From Areca catechu (taxonomy: Eukaryota > Streptophyta > Magnoliopsida > Arecales > Arecaceae), in NCBI GenBank assembly GCA_021397845.1, contig CM038040.1, forward strand, positions 48,565,088 through 48,629,087: DNA of 64,000 bases, in the 5' to 3' direction. This document shows, in pieces, positions 57,519-64,000 of the stretch (the stretch's first letter is position 1; each line of letters begins with the position of its first letter). The notes under the pieces were generated by a model. It made no database searches. It was not told the DNA's origin and saw only the letters and a list, made by a program, of their open reading frames with translations. The position numbers and the translations under genes are program-made.

Positions 57519-58640
57519 CTGTTTCAAGACACAGATGTACCGATATTCATCAGAAGATAAAACAGAAATGCATGAATTTCTTATTCAGAAGATTTTAAAC
57601 AAACTTGAGTACATAGCATCATTTATCATGTGTTATTCATAAGAGTAAGAGAAACAAGAATCATCTGAAAGTAGATATGTTTTTTCAATTGGTAGTTTAT
57701 TAATGTGCCAATCTGAATATACTCTTAGAAGAAGGTTGCTACTGTACAGCTCTATTGTCAGATATTCCAGAAATAAAAACTTCACTTCACCTGCTTAAAT
57801 TTCTTATATAGACAATAGATCTCTTATGGCAAGAATTATGACATAGGGAATAAGCATTATAGAAAGCACCCCTCTCTCTGTGTGTGTGACCACTGCTAAC
57901 ATTAGAAGGGAAGTGTCCGTCTACCTATGTGTATATACATGTTAGTGTTCTTTTATAACAATGCATACCCAGAAATTCCTAGCTTCAAACTCTTTGGAAG
58001 TCCATGTACCACTCAAGAATGTAACAATTTAAGTTTTTTCTACCATTACAAAGACTATTAACAAAGCAATGAGCAATAATGATAAATTTTCAAAGCCATT
58101 TGTACAAGTGGAGTTCTTCAAAGCTCCAGAATCATAGAGGATAATAAAGCTAATGTACAATGGGATCACAGCCTATGCATTTCATAATTTACTTAACCAA
58201 ATGGTTCAGGAAGATATCCACCAAGATAATGTGCCATGATAAGAAAATCGTGACAAGGATGAGCATGCAAAATGAACATGACTCAAAAACTAAGAGTCTA
58301 AGACAATACAATATTTATATAGACTTGATGTGTATTGCACGATTCCATACAACATTGAATAAGCTCTGGTCTACAAAGAATCCATCAAAACATGGTTTCT
58401 CTTGCAAAACTTATAAAAAAAATCATCCAGTCTAGCAATATTTTTGAAGTCCAGTCCATTGATGAAAGATATTCTCTGGCATTCTTGTTCAAAAACTTTA
58501 TAAAATTGAAATGGCTCAAGAATATGCATATGTCCTTGTTCCAAGTGTGTCAACAATGCCGGATCTTCAGTTCTCCTCAAACGCAAGAAGTAACAGAGTT
58601 GTAAAAGAGTTATACTGATGAAGTAAGTACCCATGAGGAA
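57519..58640. other. Intron-like sequence between exon fragments
   Basis: No gene recognised. Short frames on both strands without family features. Confidence 0.4.
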
Positions 58641-58644
58641 GAAA

Positions 58645-59035
58645 AAACTGATGAAGTACCACAGCATTCATGAACAACTGTCCAACTTTGTACAGAATCC
58701 ATGAATTTGTAGAGAATACCCATGAACAAGAGCCCGATGAAGTAACAGAGGAGACATACAAAGGATAATAGAAGACATATCCCATGAATTAGCATATAGT
58801 AAGATATCCATGAAGAACCCAACATTCTTGACGAAGAAATGTCCAACTTTGTACAAAATCAATGAATTAGTAGAGAATTCCCATGAAAAAGAGTCCATGA
58901 AGTAACAGAGAAGGCATATAAAGGATAATAGAAAACATATCCCATGAATTAGCATATAGTAAGATATCCATGAAGAACTCAGCATTCTTGACGAAGAAAT
59001 ATCCAACTTTGTACAAAATCAATGAATTAGCAGAT
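58645..59035. repeat. 160-bp tandem repeat, about 2.4 copies
   Basis: ATCCCATGAATTAGCATATA occurs at 58779 and 58939, exactly 160 bp apart, with the following sequence (CATGAAGAACCCAACATTCT...) also repeated; a more diverged third copy starts near 58645. Methionine-aspartate-isoleucine-led hydrophobic frames on the minus strand repeat with it and are artefacts. Confidence 0.9.
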
Positions 59036-59438
59036 CTTAGCTTCTGATCTGCAGGGCTACGATGCGATGTTTATACCTTATAACATGTTATCTTAACAAA
59101 TATTTCAGCAACTTGGAAGCAAGAAAGAGTTCAATCATGTACTTGCATTATAAACTGAAACATGATTTCACAGGGTGATTCTCTACATATCCACAACACA
59201 GCAGAGGTAACCATCTAACGACAAGCATTTAAAAAGATTGTTAGGTTAATAAGAACATATCATGCGATACATGTGAAGCACATCATGACAATTGACTCAA
59301 AATGTGTCATAGCATCATAACTCTGCAGATAGTACACTTGTCTATGAATTCTGGAACATAAGAGCAAGGATAGAGATCATCAATACTTATAGTTGATATG
59401 AAGCAATTATCCAGTGAGGGTTCATTGACAGGCACAAA

Positions 59439-59560
59439 TCAGTCATAAGTATCAAAAAATAATTCATCTACAGGCCCGAGAAGGTCAATTCTTGGTTTTA
59501 GTTCCATCTCCGGATGATTGGTCTCAGCTTCTCTAGAGACAAACACAATGGGTTTTAAAT
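59439..59560 (-). other. Candidate terminal coding exon, unidentified
   Basis: After a tttttgcag acceptor (59561-59569) the minus frame reads DLKPIVFVSREAETNHPEME and continues KPRIDLLGPVDELFFDTYD to a stop at 59439. Composition is protein-like and the acceptor is good. Not recognised. Confidence 0.3.
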
Positions 59561-59980
59561 CTGCAAAAATTAATTTTAAGTTACAAATTGTAGCACTCTG
59601 CAAACATTCCTTGAGAGGACTGGAGATCAATGGGTTTTAAATCTGCAAAACACCATGGAGACCATTAACCTGATGCAATATGCTTGAGCCATGTAAAATA
59701 ATCCTGACAAGAAAAATCGGGGAATCAGAACCTCTAAAGCAAGGTGTCATACTAGCTGTTTGGGGTGTAAAAACCATCACAGGATTTAGATGATAGAGTC
59801 GTAAGTTAAAAGATTTTGTGGACTAAGCATACAATTTTGATAAACACGAGTGCACCTGCCAGCTTCATCTGGTTGGATGGTCAGGATGCAACAATGTATG
59901 ATGAGCAGTGATGCTTTAAAAGTGCATAAGAAGAAAACAGAGATCTATGAGTGGATGTCGCAAAATTAATCAAAACTTAC

Positions 59981-60097
59981 TCATTATCCTCAAGCTGAAA
60001 CACCAAAGAACTGCTCCAAACTTGTGGAGGTGAAAACATTTGAAGCTGTACATTCAGGTCTGTTTGGCGAAATATACAGTTCATATTTGATGAACCT
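59981..60097 (-). other. Candidate internal exon, unidentified
   Basis: It is flanked by a tttcag acceptor (60098) and a GTAAGT donor (59975-59980). One frame is open across it: GSSNMNCIFRQTDLNVQLQM then FSPPQVWSSSLVFQLEDN. Not recognised. Phase does not match the 59439 exon directly, so an exon could be missing between them. Confidence 0.3.
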
Positions 60098-60502
60098 CTG
60101 AAATCACAAAAGCAAAGAAAACTTAATATTACTAGCCAATGCCAAAAATACTCAAGCTGCACAAGCACATATTTAAAGGAGCACAAAACAACATTGCCCA
60201 ATGGTTTGTAGGTGCAACGTGATGGTAGGGATTCTGGTTCCATTCTTCCAGATTTAGTATATCATTGGCAGTCAAAATTCCAAGTATTTTTTTAAAACAA
60301 GCAGCAAAATAAACCTATGGAAGTGTTTTCATAATTGAAACTTGATTTTTCAGAAAAAAGAAAAACTTGTGCCATACTGCACATACATCCACATAAATAA
60401 TGAAATCCAATATTTTTATTCAATACTGAACAAGCTTGTGCAGGTGTTTGAGAGAGGAAGAATCCACATTCTGGAGGCTTAAATTGTACATGAGTCACTT
60501 AC

Positions 60503-60590
60503 AGCCAAGTGGAATATGACCTCGGGATTTGAATCAATATGCCAATCAGATTCCAGTTGGCGCACAAATGATGAGCGCCCATTCTCAGTG
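60503..60590 (-). other. Candidate internal exon, unidentified
   Basis: tcttttgcag acceptor (60591 on) and GTAAGT donor (60497-60502). The open frame reads TENGRSSFVRQLESDWHIDS then NPEVIFHLA. Not recognised; it may belong with the exons at 59981 and 59439. Confidence 0.3.
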
Positions 60591-61468
60591 CTGCAAAAGA
60601 GAACCTGTAGATCTGACATTTAATTAGCAATAGCAGATACAACCAGGATTTCAAATAGCAGATCCATATGAAACAAGTATAGTACAAGAGAACCTTATTC
60701 CACATCATGGGAGCATCAAATAATAGCAAATATTTATACCATCAAGCAGCAATTCTGGTAACTGACTTTCAATGTATTAGCAATTAACAATCAATAAGAA
60801 ATAATAAAATGCTGAGACTAAGAAAACAAGAAACGTCATGAGAAAAACTGTAGGAAATATATGGATTTTTTTTTTAATTATATCCAACAAACAGCAATAC
60901 TATCCTCATAAATATGGCAATTCCATGAGATGGTTTCATTATAGTTATGCATGTAAAGGTTTTAAACATGAAGATTTTTTTTTTTTTTTAAATTACTAGT
61001 GTAGAAAAAGCATATATTGACTTAATAAAATCCTTTTTCTTCTAAATTCTTCCCTCATCCCTCCTCTCTCCTCTTTTTTCTTCAATGCTAAAACAAAAGA
61101 TTGAAAAAAAACACTACATGTTGCTTAAAAGATTATTTTAATATACAAAGAATAAGATAAAAGACTCAACAAGTTTTAAAGCACTCAAACAACTTGAACT
61201 GATGGAATCCCGACCAGGGTACATCCATAGTCCGTAGACTGCGTTACCAGAATGGGCCTCTACTGTCCAGTCTTTGAACTCGCAAGGAAAGTTCAGGGAA
61301 ACAACACAAATACTGGCCAATTCTTGGTCCACGCTACTACCCTATTTTCATTTTCAGACTATCTTAGCTTAAAGAGAAAATTAGCAAGACTAAAGAATGA
61401 CACATGAGAAAATTAATATAAATGTAATAAGAACTTATATAGAATAAGATGTTAAAAAATATTGAGAC

Positions 61469-61851
61469 CTCAGCAGAAACTTTTTGATTAGGATCCTGAT
61501 GGTACTGAACACGTGTGTCTGATATAGTGGGTAAAGTCCGTCCAGAGTATATTTGCAAAAATCTGCTCCGCTGTTTCTCCCATCAATCAGTTCCCCACAC
61601 AGAAATCTGCAGCAAGGAACCAGACGTACTGCATAAGTTAGCCAAAGTCCAAATAATCATTTGTTGATTTTCATTTGCTAGACAATATAGCAAGTGATGA
61701 TAAAAGAGATGGTCCCAATGCACCATAAAGTGAATTTCTGTCATTTACCTGCGAATTAGCTTCAGATGAGACCAACACATTTAATATATTTGAGAAGGCA
61801 AGACCAATAATTCTTTTTGTATGGTTCTCTACCATTAGATAAGCAACTTGC
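61469..61851 (-). pseudogene. TOPLESS/TPR-like corepressor fragment, two exons
   Basis: The first exon (61749-61851) ends NHTKRIIGLAFSNILNVLVS then SEANSQ and a GTAAATG donor. The second exon (61469-61606), after a gcag acceptor, reads VWGTD, a stop in place of glycine, then WEKQRSRFLQIYSGRT and ISDTRVQYHQDPN. This is the C-terminal WD40 region of TOPLESS-family corepressors, which link repressor motifs of hormone-response proteins to chromatin silencing. The intervening intron (about 140 bp) is retained, so this was copied as DNA and not through mRNA. The stop (61586-61588) and the loss of similarity after HQD show it is broken. The frames at 61138-61332 to its left do not match the family. 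Confidence 0.7.
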
Positions 61852-62431
61852 AATCAAACTGATAAACGATGCAATATGATGAACAAATCAGTTACCAGAA
61901 TCTTGGACAAAGATAAAATAAGACATCAAGGTTCAATATGCTGACAATCTCCCTCACCTGTCAAGTATTAGATGAATTATTCAATAAACTAAAGGATGAA
62001 CAGAGGAGAAATACCAGAAATAATACTTTATATTGCTTATTTCAAAGGCATGCACTCCCAAATCTAAATACCATCTCAAGATAGGCATAGCTAAATAACC
62101 TTTACAAGATTAACAAGCATTAATGGATAATCATCATGTACAAGAATGTAGTGGCATTACCTTCCAACAATATGGACAGCTGAAGTTCCATCATCACTCG
62201 CAGTCCAGATGCAGGTAAAGAAGAATGGTCATCATGGTTTATTCTCTCACAAATGATTTGAATATTGTATCGATATAATTACTATTACAACAGTTTTGAC
62301 AACTAAAAAATGTAACAAATGGAATACTTCACCTTTCAAATTCATAAATCTCGATGGGCTTTGGGCCTAATTTTGAGGTCTCTTTCAACTTCGAACCTGC
62401 CAATTGTGGATGTTTGATAGGCAATAAAGGT
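61852..62431. other. Intron-like sequence up to the CACTA block
   Basis: Two short exon-like pieces on the minus strand (about 62160-62215, CIWTASDDGTSAVHIVGR before a GTAATG donor; about 61920-61957) are not recognised. Otherwise no feature. Confidence 0.3.
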
Positions 62432-62609
62432 ACAAATATTTCAATTTCATTCCATGCATTCATTCCATTCATTCTTCACACATCAAAATATAAATCCAAA
62501 TATAAAATTCATTGCAATCTAATATTTTTAATATTTGTTATACATATGTATGTTTAACAAAATTAAAAAATACATGAAAATACAAAGATAAAATAACAAA
62601 AAGCCGAGG

Positions 62610-63345
62610 TCAATGATCTGTAGGAGGTAGATCGTCATCCTGTCCGCGAGGATCTGATGCTCCAGAAGCCTATATAAAAAATATTTAAATTATTTAATTT
62701 ACGAAACTTTGAATGATAATATATTATATAAATTATTAATTTAATATAAGAATATATATTTAATATCATATATAAATATATACCTGATGTGAAACAAATG
62801 TCTGTACGACAGATGTAAGCCGCTCAATGTGCTCTCTCATTCTATCCATTGCTGCTCTATCGGCGGCATGACTCTGTCGTATCTCCTCTAGCTCGGCGGC
62901 ATGACTCCGTCGCATCTCGACTATCTCGTCCTCGAGTCTACGAACACGTGCATCCTGAGCACTATCTACAGTCTCACATGTATATGTCCTGACCGTAGAT
63001 AAATGAGTGGGAGTGACTCCAACTCCATATCCCCTCACTCGTCCATAGCGCTCCGGGCCCATCAACTCTGTAAACACCTCGGCCTCGATGCCACTACTCT
63101 GTGTAGATGATGTAGACTCATCAATATGCTCAGTAATACGAGCTGTAGCTCTTTCCTATATTAATTTAGAAAAATTAGTTAGATCTTAAAGACTAACAAA
63201 ATAAAATTTATATCGTTGAATGAATTAAATTATAATAACTTACATATATATCCCTCGACTTATCTCTGACAAAAGTGCCGTCACGATGGGTATGAGTCAT
63301 CCGGTAAAACTCCACCTGACTGAGTTCCCTTCCATGCTCATCGGC
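62610..63345 (-). CDS. CACTA Transposase_24-like protein, 3' exons intact
   Basis: Minus-strand exons: 63244-63345 (ADEHGRELSQVEFYRMTHTH, with gtag acceptor and GTAAG donor), 62784-63155 (ITEHIDESTSSTQSSGIE, ELMGPERYGRVRGYGVGVTP, then a coiled-coil-like DARVRRLEDEIVEMRR...AMDRMREHIERL), and 62610-62669 (SGASDPRGQDDDLPPTDH, stop). All three are open with consensus splice sites, unlike the paralogue at 36372-38292. The likely role is binding the element's subterminal repeats. The 5' exons (those matching 37922-38292) are not found; similarity ends near 63480 inside the minisatellite intron. So this is a 3' gene fragment here. Confidence 0.65.
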
Positions 63346-63480
63346 CTACGAGAAACATTATACTTTTAAGCAAATAATTCAAACTATTTTAAACATTATT
63401 TAAGTATCAAGTTATATATATATATATCGCGATACATCGTCCGTGACATATACATGTCCCGCGACACATTAAGTATCAAG
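63346..63480. repeat. CACTA intron with contracted minisatellite
   Basis: ATCGCGATACATCGTCCGTG at 63427 and CATGTCCCGCGACACA near 63455 are one to two units of the array that has about 17-18 in the paralogue. The words TTAAGTATCAAG flank them on both sides (63399 and 63468), suggesting deletion or duplication by slippage. Confidence 0.7.
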
Positions 63481-64000
63481 AATTTGCATGAACAATGGGC
63501 AATAATTCGAAAAAAGTCTAGGTTAGATTTTATTGTAATCAATATTAAGTTCCATCTCTTAGATGCCATTTAGAAGTCTCTTCTGGCCAACCTATATATG
63601 CTGCAGATTGTTGACTCCAATTCTAAATTCAATATGAAAATTAGAAAAAAAGGTCAGTTATACTGATTAGGTTCTTTCATAGCTTGTTTTTTTTTTCCAA
63701 GGTTGCATTTGTATTGTTTTAAGGTAATCTTCAATTCTTAATGTACTTGGTCCATAGATCTAGTGTGAACCTCATCTGTAATTACCATATTACATGATCT
63801 TGACCTCTTTGCATACAGTGGATAAACTTCTTAGCTGGTTTGACCAATATATTCTTGGTTGGACATTATTCTCTTTTCTGTTTCTTTACATTCCCATGAG
63901 GGAAAAAAATTGTTTGCCATTCTATGATGCATGATTTTCGAGGTACTAAGTGATACTACTACACTTCGCAATTTGATTGCTGCAAATTGTCAGTATAATG
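63481..64000. other. Unassigned sequence to the window end
   Basis: AT-rich, no recognised gene, repeat or CACTA terminus. Confidence 0.5.

Larger units (their letters stand above)
54093..64000 (-). mobile_element. CACTA relative carrying about 8.1 kb of foreign DNA (candidate Pack-CACTA), right end outside window
   Basis: Left part 54093-54325 aligns with the first 420 bp of the CACTA element at 35716, same order of GATGCTTTAAAGCGTCGGG units. 62432-63480 aligns with 36205-37250 and onward (untranslated tail, gene exons, minisatellite intron). In the reference element these blocks are about 65 bp apart; here they are 8.1 kb apart. The intervening DNA contains minus-strand fragments resembling at least two host genes (CTL-like exon, TOPLESS-like exons) and several unidentified exon-like pieces. 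The left terminus is degenerate (GTACAAAAAAAGATAG near 54095) and the right terminus is beyond the window or lost. Alternatively, two separate CACTA fragments may flank host DNA by chance. Confidence 0.5.

Noticed and set aside
61138..61332. Minus-strand frame (FPCEFKDWTVEAHSG...) near the TOPLESS-like exons
   Set aside because: Does not match the expected continuation of the WD40 region and lacks clear splice sites.
1..64000. tRNA, rRNA or small-RNA genes
   Set aside because: No tRNA-like box A/B pair with a cloverleaf or rRNA words seen by eye; only tRNA-complementary primer sites of retrotransposons occur.

Overview
The window is plant nuclear DNA, probably from a monocot; a palm is my guess from the general look of the LTR families and was not tested. 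I see no intact host gene. Nearly everything is transposable-element sequence nested to several levels, with host gene fragments between. Evidence for a plant: Ty1/copia and Ty3/gypsy (chromovirus and Tat lineage) retrotransposons with tRNA-iMet or tRNA-Arg-like primer sites, CACTA elements encoding a Transposase_24-like protein, Helitron RepHel remnants, hAT-like ends, and broken exons resembling TOPLESS, a plant choline-transporter-like protein and a UTr1-type nucleotide-sugar transporter.

Layout. 1-1001: decayed copia RT/RNase H cut by an old LTR (1002-2480). 3798-12155: a solo LTR (duplication ATAAG) that received a complete, young, non-coding LTR element (4273-10182, duplication CTTTG) with two LTRs of about 2.75 kb around an interior of only 385 bp. 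13326-16374: a small minus-strand copia element with a gag remnant, inside an older LTR. 17933-19515: another solo LTR (duplication AATTC). 20.3-26.2 kb: a CACTA-like end, hAT-like ends, a 0.7-kb foldback element, an antisense gypsy-type ORF with an LTR, and a TA microsatellite. 26.3-28.4 kb: the Helitron replication-initiator region. 30163-32109: a third solo LTR (duplication GTAGA), next to a UTr1-like first-exon fragment.

33130-53124 is one chromovirus (duplication CCGAG) that later received a 4.3-kb CACTA element in its gag-pol reading frame (35716-39999, duplication AAG) and a 10.2-kb Tat-lineage gypsy in its 3' LTR (41852-52056). The Tat element has a 12-copy 85-bp array in its 3' untranslated region. 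53.6-54.1 kb is a Helitron helicase fragment on the same strand as the 26-kb piece.

54.1 kb to at least 63.5 kb looks like a second copy of the same CACTA family in which about 8.1 kb of foreign DNA, including CTL-like and TOPLESS-like exon fragments, sits exactly between the subterminal repeats and the transposase-associated gene. That makes it a candidate gene-capturing (Pack-type) CACTA. With the 385-bp-interior LTR element it is the most unusual thing here.

The nest boundaries rest on matching target-site duplications and terminal motifs read directly. Protein family names rest on recalled motifs, without database searches.
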